Program-made: the position numbers and the translations under genes
Shown: piece after piece, positions 1 to 9,366 of the stretch
How the letters are laid out: each line of letters opens with the position of its first letter
Numbering within the stretch: position 1 is the first letter of the stretch
From: Roseivivax sp. GX 12232
Lineage (GTDB): Bacteria > Pseudomonadota > Alphaproteobacteria > Rhodobacterales > Rhodobacteraceae
NCBI RefSeq assembly: GCF_021272185.1
Contig: NZ_JAJSEC010000009.1
Location: forward strand, 1-64,000
DNA: 64,000 nt
Reading direction: 5' to 3'
The notes under the pieces: model-generated
The model's input: only the letters and a program-made list of their open reading frames with translations
Databases searched by the model: none
What the model was told of the DNA's origin: nothing

Positions 1-1
1 G

Positions 2-406
2 CTCGGGTATCTTGCCTGGCGCGATCTGGCCGACCGCCGGCTGCCGGATGCGGTCACCCTGCCGCTACTCGCGGCGGGCCTCGCGCTGGCGGCGCTCACG
101 CCCGGGCTGGAGCTGCGCGCAGCGGTGCTGGGCGCGGGGGGCGGCTTCGCGGTTTTCTGGGCAATCGGGGCGTGGTTTTTCGCACGCCACGGGCGCGAGG
201 GCCTCGGGCTGGGCGATGCGAAGCTCTTCGCAGGGGCGGGCGCCTGGCTCGGCTGGCAGGCCTTGCCGAGCCTCTTGCTGATCGCCTCGCTCGGCGGCCT
301 GGCCGCCGCGCTTTTCCGGCGTGAGGGGCGGGGGGCGGAGCTGGCCTTCGGCCCCTGGTTGTGCCTGGGTTTTGCGCTGCTCTGGGGGGCGCGGCTGGCG
401 GGCTGA
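2..406 (+). CDS. Prepilin peptidase (A24 family), 5'-truncated by window edge
   Basis: The C-terminal part of a membrane aspartyl peptidase that cleaves the leader of type IV prepilin-like proteins (pili or type II secretion) at the inner membrane. The frame is open from base 2, so the N terminus lies outside the window. Near the visible start is WRDLADRRLP, which resembles the first catalytic-Asp region (D...R..P). GLGLGDAKLFAG further on is the G-x-G-D-x-K motif carrying the second catalytic Asp. Between and after these are Leu/Ala-rich membrane segments, ending in a hydrophobic stretch and Gly. Whether this is the short TadV/CpaA type or the longer PilD/GspO type cannot be told from the fragment. 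No pilus gene is visible next to it. Confidence 0.8.
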   Translation, partial: LGYLAWRDLADRRLPDAVTLPLLAAGLALAALTPGLELRAAVLGAGGGFAVFWAIGAWFFARHGREGLGLGDAKLFAGAGAWLGWQALPSLLLIASLGGLAAALFRREGRGAELAFGPWLCLGFALLWGARLAG

Positions 407-447
407 GCGCGGATCGGAGCGCACCATCACGTCCCGTCCCGGGCCGC

Positions 448-1353
448 TCACCCAGTGAGCCGCCGCTTCCCCGCCTCCTGCATGAAATCGATAAAAAGCC
501 GCAGCTTGGTGTCCTGCAGCTGCTTGTGCGGATAGAGGCACCCGAACAGCGCGGGCGGCGGCGGATAGTCGGGCAGCACCTCGACCAGCGCCCCGCTGTC
601 GAGATGCCCGGCCACGTCGAAGCGCGGCTTCATCGCGATGCCCCGCCCAGCCAGCGCCCAGTCGGTCAGGATGTCGCCGTCGTCGGCGTCGTAGCGGCCC
701 GCCACGTCGAGCTTGCGCGGCCCCTCCGGCGTGTTCAGCACCCAGTAATACTCGGGCGAGCGCGGATAGCGCAGCAGCAGGCAGTTGTGCGCCCCGCCCA
801 GGAGGTCGTCGGGCCGCCGCGGGCTTCCGTGACGCTCCAGATAGGAGGGCGCGGCCACCAGCACCCGCGGGCAGTCGGCGATCTTGCGCATCTTCAGGTT
901 GGAATCGCGCGGATTGCCGAGAAAGAAGGCCACGTCCATCTCCTCGCCCAGGATGTCGACGCGGCGGTCGGAAAGCCGCATGCGCACCTGCGTCTCGGGG
1001 TAGGCGTCGGTGAACTCCGGCACCAGGGGCGCCACCAGCCGCCGCCCGATGCCCAGCGGGGCGCTGACGCGGATCGCCCCGCGCGGGGTCTGCGAGTAAT
1101 TCGCCACCGCGGCCTCGGCGCGGTCGAGCCGTTCGAGCACCTCCTTGGCCTCCTCGTAGAAGACCCGGCCGACCTCGGTCGGGGTAAGCGAGCGCGTGGT
1201 GCGGTTGAAAAGCCGCACGCCGAGCTTCTGTTCGAGCTCCTTGATCCGCTTGCTGGCCACCGCCGGGGTGAGCCGCAGGTCGCGGCCGCCCGAGGTGATG
1301 CTGCCCAGCTCCACCACCCGGGCGAAGACGCGCAGGCTTTCCACGTAAGGCAT
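448..1353 (-). CDS. LysR-family regulator, divergent from xdhABC
   Basis: A 301-residue LysR-type transcriptional regulator: N-terminal winged helix-turn-helix (about residues 1-60, with the typical LTPAVASKRIKELEQKLGV recognition-helix region), a linker helix, then the substrate-binding fold with the PRGAIRVSAP turn near residue 90. The start is the ATG at 1353, just before a standard HTH (MPYVESLRVFARVVELG); the longer open frame upstream runs into the intergenic region. It is divergent from xdhA, 169 bp away, with a perfect inverted repeat between them. It probably responds to a purine and controls the xdh cluster. That role is inferred from position only; the fold and family are clear. 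Confidence 0.9.
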   Translation of the reverse strand: MPYVESLRVFARVVELGSITSGGRDLRLTPAVASKRIKELEQKLGVRLFNRTTRSLTPTEVGRVFYEEAKEVLERLDRAEAAVANYSQTPRGAIRVSAPLGIGRRLVAPLVPEFTDAYPETQVRMRLSDRRVDILGEEMDVAFFLGNPRDSNLKMRKIADCPRVLVAAPSYLERHGSPRRPDDLLGGAHNCLLLRYPRSPEYYWVLNTPEGPRKLDVAGRYDADDGDILTDWALAGRGIAMKPRFDVAGHLDSGALVEVLPDYPPPPALFGCLYPHKQLQDTKLRLFIDFMQEAGKRRLTG

Positions 1354-1415
1354 CGGGCCCTCCCTCTCAGGCCGGTCTGGCAAGGCCCTTCTAGCAGATC
1401 CCCCGGCGGGGGCAT

Positions 1416-1434
1416 TTTCAACACTTCGTTGAAA
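1416..1434. promoter_or_regulatory. Inverted repeat, candidate LysR operator for xdhA
   Basis: TTTCAAC-N5-GTTGAAA is a perfect 7-bp inverted repeat in the 169-bp divergent region between the LysR gene and xdhA. Its size and symmetry fit a LysR recognition site. It lies about 90 bp upstream of the xdhA ATG and about 60 bp upstream of the regulator start, so one bound dimer could act on both promoters. The inverted repeat is seen directly; the binding protein is inferred. Confidence 0.55.
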
Positions 1435-1522
1435 GAATTTGCCGATTGGCTCTGTTATCGGTCGGGGTGCTCCGGGCGTATGGTCTGCCGCAGATTCCAC
1501 AGATCCGCGACGGGGGAGAGCC

Positions 1523-2983
1523 ATGGCGCATCGCACGGAGATCCGTTTCCTGCTGAACGACCGCGAGGTCGTGCTCGAGGGTGTCGGCGCGTCCGACACG
1601 CTTCTGGACCACCTGCGCCTGGCGCGGCGGCTGACCGGCACCAAGGAAGGCTGCGCCGAGGGCGACTGCGGCGCCTGCACCGTGCTGGTGGGCCGCTTGC
1701 AGGACGGGGCGCTGCGCTACGAGACGGTGAACGCCTGCATTCGCTTCCTCGCCTCGGTGGACGGCTGCCATGTGGTCACGGTCGAGCATCTCTCGCCGCG
1801 CGGCGGCGCGCTGCACCCGGTGCAGCAGGCCATGGTCGATCACCACGGCAGCCAGTGCGGCTTCTGCACGCCGGGCATCGTCATGTCGCTCTACGCGCTC
1901 TGGATGGCCTCGCCGCGGCCCACGACCGAGGAGATCGAGACCGCGCTGCAGGGCAACCTCTGTCGCTGCACCGGCTACGCGCCGATCCTGCGCGCGGCGC
2001 AGGCGGTCCATGGCTACGGCACGCCGGAAAACGACCCGATCGCGCAAGAGCGCGCGGCCATTGAGGCGCGGCTCCGGGCCATGCGCGACGGGCGGCGCGT
2101 GGTCAGCGGGCCCGAGAAGAACCGTGCGATCCTGCCGGGCTCGGTCGACGACCTGGCCGAGGTCCTGGCCGAACTGCCCGAGGCCACGGTGATCGCCGGG
2201 GCCACCGACGTAGGCCTCTGGGTCACGAAGTTCCTGAAGCCCATCGGCCCGGCGGTCTTCATCGGCCATCTCGACGGGCTGCGACAGATCGCGGTCGAGG
2301 AGGACGCCATCGAGATCGGCGCCGGCGTCAGCTATTCCGGCCTCGAGCCGGTGATCGCGGAACATGTCCCGCATCTCGCGCCCTATTGGGCCCGCATCGC
2401 CGGCTGGCAGGTGCGCAACATGGGCACCATCGGCGGCAATATCGCCAATGGCTCGCCGATCGGCGACACGCCCTGCGTGCTGATCGCGCTGGGTGCCACG
2501 GTCACGCTGCGGCACGGGCAGGCGCGGCGGACGCTGCCGCTCGAGGACTTCTTCATCGACTACGGCAAGCAGGACCGCGCCCCCGGCGAGTTCGTCGAGA
2601 GCATCCGCGTGCCGCGCCCCGCGACGGGCCAGCGCGACGCCGCCTACAAGGTCTCGAAGCGGCGCGACGAGGACATCTCGGCGCTCGCCGCGGGCATCAG
2701 CGTGACGGTGGCGGACGGGATCATCACCGACGCGCGGATCGCCTTCGGCGGCATGGCGGCGACGCCGCGCCGGGCGCCCGGACCCGAGGCGGCGCTGTTG
2801 GGCCAGCCCTTCGGCGCAGCCGCCTTCGAGGCGGCGGCCAAGGCACTGGCGCAGGATTACCAGCCGCTGACCGACTGGCGCGCCTCGGCCGAATACCGCG
2901 CGCTGGCGGCGCAGAACCTCCTGCGCCGCTTCCATCTCGAGCATGCCGACGGGGCCGCGGCCCGCGTCCGTTTGAGCGCCTGA
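1523..2983 (+). CDS. xdhA: Xanthine dehydrogenase, FeS/FAD small subunit
   Basis: The electron-transfer subunit (486 aa) of bacterial XDH, which oxidises hypoxanthine and xanthine to urate and passes electrons through two 2Fe-2S clusters to FAD and NAD+. Cys44/49/52 and Cys72 form the plant-ferredoxin-type cluster; Cys112/115 and Cys147/149 (CGFC...CRCTGY) form the second. The CO-dehydrogenase flavoprotein-like FAD domain follows, with VIAGATDVGLW and a GTIGGNIANGSPIGD loop. The ATG at 1523 is preceded by GGGGGAGAG at good spacing. The order xdhA-xdhB-xdhC and the two-subunit split match the Rhodobacter-type enzyme. Length is normal and all cluster ligands are present. Confidence 0.97.
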   Translation: MAHRTEIRFLLNDREVVLEGVGASDTLLDHLRLARRLTGTKEGCAEGDCGACTVLVGRLQDGALRYETVNACIRFLASVDGCHVVTVEHLSPRGGALHPVQQAMVDHHGSQCGFCTPGIVMSLYALWMASPRPTTEEIETALQGNLCRCTGYAPILRAAQAVHGYGTPENDPIAQERAAIEARLRAMRDGRRVVSGPEKNRAILPGSVDDLAEVLAELPEATVIAGATDVGLWVTKFLKPIGPAVFIGHLDGLRQIAVEEDAIEIGAGVSYSGLEPVIAEHVPHLAPYWARIAGWQVRNMGTIGGNIANGSPIGDTPCVLIALGATVTLRHGQARRTLPLEDFFIDYGKQDRAPGEFVESIRVPRPATGQRDAAYKVSKRRDEDISALAAGISVTVADGIITDARIAFGGMAATPRRAPGPEAALLGQPFGAAAFEAAAKALAQDYQPLTDWRASAEYRALAAQNLLRRFHLEHADGAAARVRLSA

Positions 2984-2997
2984 GGGGAGGGGACCCG

Positions 2998-5355
2998 ATG
3001 ACCGACATGAAGACCATCCGCGCGCCGATCCGGGGCGACGAGAGTTTCGCGCCGATCCGCGGCGCCGTGCACAGCAGCCTCACCCACGACAGCGCCGCCA
3101 ACCACGTCACCGGCCGCGCCGCCTACACCGACGACATCGCCGAGCCGGCGGGCACGCTGCACGCCTACCTCGGCGTCTCGGAGGTGGCCCACGGGCGCAT
3201 CCTGTCGATGGACCTCGCAGCCGTGCGCGCGGCCCCCGGCGTGGTGGACGTGCTGACCGCCGCCGAGATCCCCGGCGAGAACGACGTGAGCCCGACCGGA
3301 AAGCACGACGACCCGGTCTTCCCCGAGGACCTGATCCAGTACCACGGCCAGCCGCTCTTCGCGGTGATCGCCGAGAGCCGCGATGCCGCGCGCCGCGCCG
3401 CGACGCTGGCCAAGGTCGAGGTCGAGGTGCTGCCGCATGCGCTCGACCCCGAGGCCGCCATCGCGGCGGGCTACCCGCATGTGACCGAACCGCTGACCTT
3501 GAAGCGCGGCGAGCTGGCCGAGGGCCGGGAGGGGGCCGCGCATCGGCTTGCCGGTCGGGTCCGCATCGGCGGGCAGGACCACATGTATCTCGAAGGCCAG
3601 ATCTCCTTCGCGGTGCCCGGCGAGGACGACACCGTCACGGTGCATTGCTCGACCCAGCACCCGAGCGAGGCGCAGCACATGGTCGCCCACGTCCTCGGCG
3701 TGCCGTCGAACGCAGTGGTCGTGCAGGTCCGGCGCATGGGCGGCGGCTTCGGCGGCAAGGAAAGCCAGATGAACCTCTTCGCCGCGGTCGCCGCGGTGGC
3801 CGCCAAGCGGCTCGACCGGCCGGTGAAGATTCGCCCCGATCGCGACCAGGACATGACCGCCACCGGCAAGCGCCACGACTTCGTCGTGGACTACGACGTG
3901 GCCTTCGACGGTGACGGCGTGATCGCGGCGGTCGAGGGCAGCTTCGCGGCGCGCTGCGGCTTCTCCGCCGACCTCTCGGGTCCGGTGACCGACCGGGCGC
4001 TGTTCCACGCCGACAACGCCTACTTTTACCCGCACGTGCGGCTTCAGAGCCGGCCGATGAAGACCAACACGGTCTCCAATACCGCCTTCCGCGGCTTCGG
4101 CGGCCCGCAGGGCGTCGTCGCCGCCGAGCGCATGATCGAAGAGATCGCCTACGCCCTCGGCCGCGACCCGCTCGACGTGCGCAAGGCGAACTTCTACCGC
4201 AAGGGCCGCGATCTCACCCCCTACCACCAAGAGGTCACCGACAACGTGATCCTGCGGCTGGTGGAGGAGCTCGAGACCAGCGCCGATTACCGCGCGCGGC
4301 GCGCGGAGATCCTCGCCTTCAACCGCGAGAACCCGGTGATCCGGCGCGGCATCGCGCTGACGCCGGTGAAGTTCGGCATCTCCTTCACCGCCACGCATTT
4401 CAACCAGGCGGGCGCGCTGATCCACGTCTACAACGACGGCTCGATCCACCTGAACCACGGCGGCACCGAGATGGGGCAGGGCCTCAACACCAAGGTGGCG
4501 CAGGTGGTGGCCGACGCCTTCCAGGTCGACATCGACACGATCCGCATCACCGCGACGACCACCGAGAAGGTGCCGAACACCTCGGCCACGGCGGCCTCCT
4601 CGGGCTCGGACCTGAACGGCATGGCGGCGCTCGATGCCGCCGAGCAGATCAAGGCGCGGCTGGTGGGCTTCGCCTGCGAGAGCCGCGGGGTTGCCGCGGA
4701 CGCCGTGCGCTTCCTGCCGAACGCAGTCGCCATCGGCGACGAAGTGGTGCCCTTCGCGGCTTTCGTGAAACAGGCCTACATGGCGCGCGTGCAGCTTTCC
4801 GCGGCGGGCTTCTACAAGACCCCGGACATCCACTGGGACCGCGCCAGCGGCACCGGGCGGCCGTTCTACTACTACGCCTATGGCGCGGCCTGTTCCGAGG
4901 TCGAGATCGACACGCTGACCGGCGAATACCGGGTGCTCAGGACCGACCTTCTGCACGACGTCGGCCGCTCGCTGAACCCGGATCTCGACCGCGGCCAGGT
5001 GGAGGGCGCCTTCGTCCAGGGCATGGGCTGGCTGACCACCGAGGAGCTCTGGTGGGACGAGGCCGGGCGGCTTCGCACGCACGCGCCCTCGACCTACAAG
5101 ATCCCGCTGGCCTCGGATGCGCCGCGGATCTTCAACGTCGATCTCGTCAGCTGGAACGCCAACGCCGAGCGCACCATCAAGCGCTCCAAGGCCGTGGGCG
5201 AGCCGCCCTTCATGCTCGGCATCTCGGTCCTCGAGGCGCTGTCCATGGCGGTGGCGAGCGTCGCCGACTACCGGACTTGCCCGCGCCTCGACACGCCGGC
5301 CACGCCCGAGCGCGTGCTCATGGCGGTGGAGCGGCTGAAGGGGCAGGGGGCATGA
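2998..5355 (+). CDS. xdhB: Xanthine dehydrogenase, molybdopterin large subunit
   Basis: The catalytic subunit (785 aa), holding the molybdenum cofactor where the purine ring is hydroxylated. Visible signatures are MGGGFGGKE (residues 247-255), the AFRGFGGPQG region around residue 365, the HGGTEMGQG loop, and the C-terminal GEPPF with Glu735, the position of the general base in the xanthine oxidase family. The start at 2998 follows GAGGGGAGGGG, 14 bp after xdhA ends. The much longer open frame upstream overlaps xdhA and is not used. The stop overlaps the xdhC start (ATGA at 5352-5355), which suggests translational coupling. Confidence 0.97.
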   Translation: MTDMKTIRAPIRGDESFAPIRGAVHSSLTHDSAANHVTGRAAYTDDIAEPAGTLHAYLGVSEVAHGRILSMDLAAVRAAPGVVDVLTAAEIPGENDVSPTGKHDDPVFPEDLIQYHGQPLFAVIAESRDAARRAATLAKVEVEVLPHALDPEAAIAAGYPHVTEPLTLKRGELAEGREGAAHRLAGRVRIGGQDHMYLEGQISFAVPGEDDTVTVHCSTQHPSEAQHMVAHVLGVPSNAVVVQVRRMGGGFGGKESQMNLFAAVAAVAAKRLDRPVKIRPDRDQDMTATGKRHDFVVDYDVAFDGDGVIAAVEGSFAARCGFSADLSGPVTDRALFHADNAYFYPHVRLQSRPMKTNTVSNTAFRGFGGPQGVVAAERMIEEIAYALGRDPLDVRKANFYRKGRDLTPYHQEVTDNVILRLVEELETSADYRARRAEILAFNRENPVIRRGIALTPVKFGISFTATHFNQAGALIHVYNDGSIHLNHGGTEMGQGLNTKVAQVVADAFQVDIDTIRITATTTEKVPNTSATAASSGSDLNGMAALDAAEQIKARLVGFACESRGVAADAVRFLPNAVAIGDEVVPFAAFVKQAYMARVQLSAAGFYKTPDIHWDRASGTGRPFYYYAYGAACSEVEIDTLTGEYRVLRTDLLHDVGRSLNPDLDRGQVEGAFVQGMGWLTTEELWWDEAGRLRTHAPSTYKIPLASDAPRIFNVDLVSWNANAERTIKRSKAVGEPPFMLGISVLEALSMAVASVADYRTCPRLDTPATPERVLMAVERLKGQGA

Positions 5356-6230
5356 GACCGCTGGAGGACTTCCTCGCGGCCCAGGGCGCGGTGGTGCGCG
5401 TCGCGCTCGACCGGGTGCGCGGGTCCTCCCCGCGCGAGGCCGGGGCCGCGATCTTCGTGGCGTCCGAGGACCTGCACGGCACCATCGGCGGCGGGCGGCT
5501 CGAATATATGGCCGTCGCCCGCGCCCGCGAGATGCTCGAGACCGGGGTGCTTTCGGACCGGATGGACCTGCCGCTCGGCCCGGAGATCGGCCAGTGCTGC
5601 GGCGGGCGCGTGGAGATCACCCTGACCCGCATGGGCCGGGGCGACCGGCGCGCCGCCTGCGACCGCGCGGCCCGGGCCCGCGCGGCCTGGCCCGAGGTCT
5701 TCATCTTCGGCGCGGGCCATGTCGGCCGGGCGCTGGCGGATCTGATGCAGCACATGCCGGTGCGCACCGTTCTGGTGGACATGCGCCCCGAGGAACTGGC
5801 GCTCTGCTCCGCCCAGGTCGAGACGCGGCTCGCCGTCCTGCCCGAGGCGCTGGTCGAAGCCGCCGCTCCGGGCGCGGCCTTCGTGGTCGCCACGCATGAT
5901 CACGGGCTCGATTTCCTGGTCACCGACGCGGCGCTGGCGCGGGGCGACGCGGGATATGTCGGGCTGATCGGATCCCGAACCAAACGGGCGAAATTCGACC
6001 GCTGGGTGCGCCAGACCGGCGAGGCGCGCTCGACCGAGGGGCTGACCTGCCCGATCGGCGCGGGCCTGAGCCGCGACAAACGCCCCGAGATCATCGCCGC
6101 CTGCGTCACCGCCGAGGTGATGGGCGCGCTGACCCGGGAAGACACCGCGGCCCGCGCGCCGCGACACCCCACCCCATGCGACAGCATGGAACGGCCCCGC
6201 GCCGCGGTCCGGGAGGACCCGCACGGCTGA
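5352..6230 (+). CDS. xdhC: XDH accessory protein XdhC
   Basis: A 292-residue chaperone that in Rhodobacter capsulatus binds molybdenum cofactor, protects it during sulfuration and delivers it to XdhB; it is not part of the final enzyme. The N-terminal XdhC/CoxI domain carries TIGGGRLEYMA and a GQCCGGRVE motif. The C-terminal Rossmann-type domain begins with IFGAGHVGRAL near residue 118 and contains YVGLIGSRTKRAKF. The start codon lies within the xdhB stop (ATGA), so it is the third gene of the operon. The Ala/Arg/Pro-rich last 30 residues look dispensable. Confidence 0.95.
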   Translation: MRPLEDFLAAQGAVVRVALDRVRGSSPREAGAAIFVASEDLHGTIGGGRLEYMAVARAREMLETGVLSDRMDLPLGPEIGQCCGGRVEITLTRMGRGDRRAACDRAARARAAWPEVFIFGAGHVGRALADLMQHMPVRTVLVDMRPEELALCSAQVETRLAVLPEALVEAAAPGAAFVVATHDHGLDFLVTDAALARGDAGYVGLIGSRTKRAKFDRWVRQTGEARSTEGLTCPIGAGLSRDKRPEIIAACVTAEVMGALTREDTAARAPRHPTPCDSMERPRAAVREDPHG

Positions 6231-6279
6231 GGGCCGGCGGGAGAGACCAAGGCGCAACCACCCAGGGAGGAGACCTGAC

Positions 6280-7863
6280 ATGGACACCGGACACTCTAGC
6301 TACAGGCTATTTTCACGCAGCGATTTCAGTGCCTTCTGGGCGCTATTTACCGACAACCTGGTCAATCTGATCGTGCTTTCGGGGATCTGCCGCTTCGTCT
6401 TCGGCATGCCCTCGGAGATCGTTTTCGGGCGCATCCTGCCGGGCGCTGCCATGGCCATCATCGCCGGGGTCGCGGTCTACGTCTGGCTCGCCAAACGCAC
6501 CGCCGCGCGCACCGGCCGCGACGTGACCGCGCTGCCCTACGGCATCTCGACGCCGGTGATGTTCGTCTATCTCTTCGGGGTCATCGGGCCGATCTACTGG
6601 GCCACCGAGGATCCGCTCCTGGCCTGGCAGGTCGGCATCGGCGCGGGCTTCATCGGCGGCATCGTGGCGGCCATGGGCGCGCTGGTCGGGCCCTGGCTGA
6701 AGCGCGTGACTCCGCGCGCCGGCATGCTCGGCACGCTCTGCGGGATCGCGCTGGTCTTCATCGGCACCGTGCCGCTCGCCACGGTCTTCGAGGACCCCTA
6801 CGTCGGCTTCGCCTCGATGATCATCATCCTCTGGGGCCTCGTCGGGCGCTTCCGCCTGCCGGGCAACGTGCCGGCGGGCCTTCTGGCGCTGGTCGCGGGC
6901 ACGCTGGTGGCGCTGGCGCTCGGCAAGTCCGAGATCGATGTCTCGACCGTCGGGGTCTACCTGCCCATGCCCTACCTGGGCGACCTCGTGGCGGGCATCC
7001 AGCACCTCTTCGCCAACCCCGAGCTCTTCCTCGTCCTGGTGCCGGTGCAGATCTACAACTTCATCGAGACCATGAACAACGTCGAGAGCGCCGAGGCGGT
7101 GGGCGACAGCTACCCGGTGGGGCTCTGCCAGGTGACCGACGGCGCCGGGACCATGGTCGGCGCGCTCTTCGGCTCGCCCTTCCCGACGACGGCCTATATC
7201 GGCCATCCCGCCTACAAGCGCATGGGCGCCCATGCGGGCTATGTGATCGGCGTGGGCACGGTGATCCCGCTGGCGGCCTTCACCGGGCTCCTGGCCTTCC
7301 TCAACGGGCTGATCCCCGCCGCCGCCGCCGCGCCGGTGCTGGTCTTCGTGGCGCTGAGCCTGATCACCAATACCGCGCAATCGGTGAAGCCCTCGCATAT
7401 CGCCGCAGTGAGCATCGCGATGATGCCGCATATCTCGAGCTTCCTGGTGACCAAGTGGAACTCGATGATGAGCGCGCTCGGCGCCTCGGGCGTCGAGGGG
7501 CTGCCGGTGCTGGGCGACGCGGCGCTGACCGCCGAGCTGATGACCCAGGGCGCGCATTACCAGGGGCACCTGCTGCTGAGCCAGGGCGCGATCCTGACCG
7601 GGCTGATCTGGGGCGCCATCGTCGCCAGCGTGATCGACGGGCACTTCCGCACCTCCGCCGGGTTTGCCTTCGCGGCCTCGGTGATGTCGGCCTTCGGGGT
7701 GATCCACGCCGCCGGCCTGCAATGGCCCGAGCCGACGCCGGTGGCGATGGGCTACCTGATGGCGGCGGCCTTCCTGGCGATCTACCCGGTCTTCCACCGG
7801 CAGGAGAGCGCCGGCGAACCCTCTGACCCGGTCGACCCGGTCGGAATGCAGCCCGGCGAATGA
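6280..7863 (+). CDS. NCS2-family purine/xanthine permease
   Basis: A 527-residue polytopic inner-membrane protein of the nucleobase:cation symporter 2 / AzgA-like superfamily. There are about a dozen hydrophobic segments, with conserved stretches TALPYGISTPVMF (near residue 90) and NFIETMNNVESAEAVGD (near residue 265), the latter resembling the substrate-site helix of the superfamily. It follows xdhC by 49 bp with GGGAGGAG before the ATG, and precedes guanine deaminase. Context therefore supports import of xanthine, guanine or another purine for degradation; the exact substrate cannot be read from the sequence. The last 25 residues are a polar cytoplasmic tail. Confidence 0.88.
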   Translation: MDTGHSSYRLFSRSDFSAFWALFTDNLVNLIVLSGICRFVFGMPSEIVFGRILPGAAMAIIAGVAVYVWLAKRTAARTGRDVTALPYGISTPVMFVYLFGVIGPIYWATEDPLLAWQVGIGAGFIGGIVAAMGALVGPWLKRVTPRAGMLGTLCGIALVFIGTVPLATVFEDPYVGFASMIIILWGLVGRFRLPGNVPAGLLALVAGTLVALALGKSEIDVSTVGVYLPMPYLGDLVAGIQHLFANPELFLVLVPVQIYNFIETMNNVESAEAVGDSYPVGLCQVTDGAGTMVGALFGSPFPTTAYIGHPAYKRMGAHAGYVIGVGTVIPLAAFTGLLAFLNGLIPAAAAAPVLVFVALSLITNTAQSVKPSHIAAVSIAMMPHISSFLVTKWNSMMSALGASGVEGLPVLGDAALTAELMTQGAHYQGHLLLSQGAILTGLIWGAIVASVIDGHFRTSAGFAFAASVMSAFGVIHAAGLQWPEPTPVAMGYLMAAAFLAIYPVFHRQESAGEPSDPVDPVGMQPGE

Positions 7864-7919
7864 AACACGGCCGGACGGGCGCCCCCCGCGCCCGTCCGCA
7901 GAACGAGGCAAGAGAGACG

Positions 7920-9284
7920 ATGACACAGACCGACCAGATCATCCGCGGCCGCCTTCTGAGCTTCCACCGCGCGCCGGAAGGCCCCGAGGACCACGCGGCC
8001 TACACCTATCTCGAGGACGGCGCTTTGCGGCTTTCGGATGGCCGGATCACCGCCTGCGGGGACTGGGACCAAGTGCGCGCCGAAGCGCCCGCGCTGCCGG
8101 TGACCGATCACCGCCCGCATCTGATCCTGCCGGGCTTCATCGACACCCACATCCATTTTCCCCAGATCGAGATGATCGCCTCCTGGGGGGCGCAGCTTCT
8201 CGACTGGCTGAACGGCTACACCTTCCCCGCCGAGCTGCGCTACGGCGACCCCGACCATGCCGCGGCGATGGCGTCGGAGTTCTACGACCTCATCCTGTCG
8301 CATGGCACCACCACGGCGGTGGCCTTCTGCTCGGTCCATCCCGCTTCCGCCGAGGCCTATTTCGCCGAGGCCGAGCGGCGCGGCATGCGGATGCTGGGCG
8401 GCAAGGTGATGATGGACCGCAATGCCCCCGAGGGCCTCCGCGACACCGCGCAGAGCGGCTACGACGAAAGCCGCGCGCTGATCGAGCGCTGGGACGGCAG
8501 GGGCCGGGCGGGCTATGTCATCTCGCCGCGCTTCGCGCTGACATCGACGCCGGAACAGCTCGAGGCCGCGGGCGCCCTGGCGGCGGAGCATCCGGGCTGT
8601 CCCATCCAGACGCATCTCTCCGAGAACCTCGACGAGATCGCGGCGACCCGCGCGCTTTTCCCCGAGGCCCCGGACTACCTCGGCGTCTACGAGGCGCATG
8701 GGCTGGTGCGGCAGAACACGCTTCTCGGTCATGCCATCCACCTCGAGCCGCGCGAGATCGACCTCCTGGCCGAGCGCGGCGCGACGCCGGTCTTCTGTCC
8801 AACCTCGAACCTGTTCCTCGGCAGCGGGCTTTTCGACGACGCGGGCCTGCGGGCGCGCGGGATCACCCCGGGCGTGGCCACGGATGTGGGCGCCGGCACG
8901 AGCTATTCGATGCTGACCACGCTCGCCGAGGCCTACAAGGTGCTGCAGCTCCGCGGCCAGAAACTGCACCCGCTGGCCGCCTTCGACTGGATCACCCGCG
9001 GCAACGCCGAGGTGCTGGGCCTGTCGGACCGGATCGGCACGCTCGCGCCCGGAACGGAGGCCGACCTCGTGGTGCTCGACAGCCACGCAACCCCGGCGCT
9101 GGCGCTGCGCAGCGCGCGGGCGACCAGCCTGTCGGAAGAGCTGTTTGCGCTGCAGATCCTGGGCGACGACCGCGCCGTGGCGGAGGTCTACGTCGCGGGC
9201 GTAGCGCAGAAGGGGGGCATTGCGCGCCGCCGGGGCACGGTAGCCGAGGGCCCCGCCGCGCGAGATCCGGCGCTCGTTCCCTGA
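7920..9284 (+). CDS. guaD: Guanine deaminase
   Basis: A 454-residue metal-dependent amidohydrolase that converts guanine to xanthine, the substrate of the neighbouring XDH. Metal ligands are visible: HxH in FIDTHIHFPQ (His77/His79), the HLSEN motif with His232, GHAIHLEP further on, and Asp322 in ATDVGAGTSYSM. The start at 7920 follows AAGAGAGACG; the 20 extra codons upstream lie between it and the permease gene and lack family similarity. Length matches the long bacterial GuaD (about 430-460 aa), not the short CDA-fold type. With xdhABC and the permease it completes guanine to urate. Confidence 0.95.
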   Translation: MTQTDQIIRGRLLSFHRAPEGPEDHAAYTYLEDGALRLSDGRITACGDWDQVRAEAPALPVTDHRPHLILPGFIDTHIHFPQIEMIASWGAQLLDWLNGYTFPAELRYGDPDHAAAMASEFYDLILSHGTTTAVAFCSVHPASAEAYFAEAERRGMRMLGGKVMMDRNAPEGLRDTAQSGYDESRALIERWDGRGRAGYVISPRFALTSTPEQLEAAGALAAEHPGCPIQTHLSENLDEIAATRALFPEAPDYLGVYEAHGLVRQNTLLGHAIHLEPREIDLLAERGATPVFCPTSNLFLGSGLFDDAGLRARGITPGVATDVGAGTSYSMLTTLAEAYKVLQLRGQKLHPLAAFDWITRGNAEVLGLSDRIGTLAPGTEADLVVLDSHATPALALRSARATSLSEELFALQILGDDRAVAEVYVAGVAQKGGIARRRGTVAEGPAARDPALVP

Positions 9285-9366
9285 AACGGGGGCCGGTGAG
9301 GATCAGCCTCCGCACGGGAAGCACGCCGGTCCGACCGGAGCGCTTGTCGCAGAGGCTGTCGCCCCC

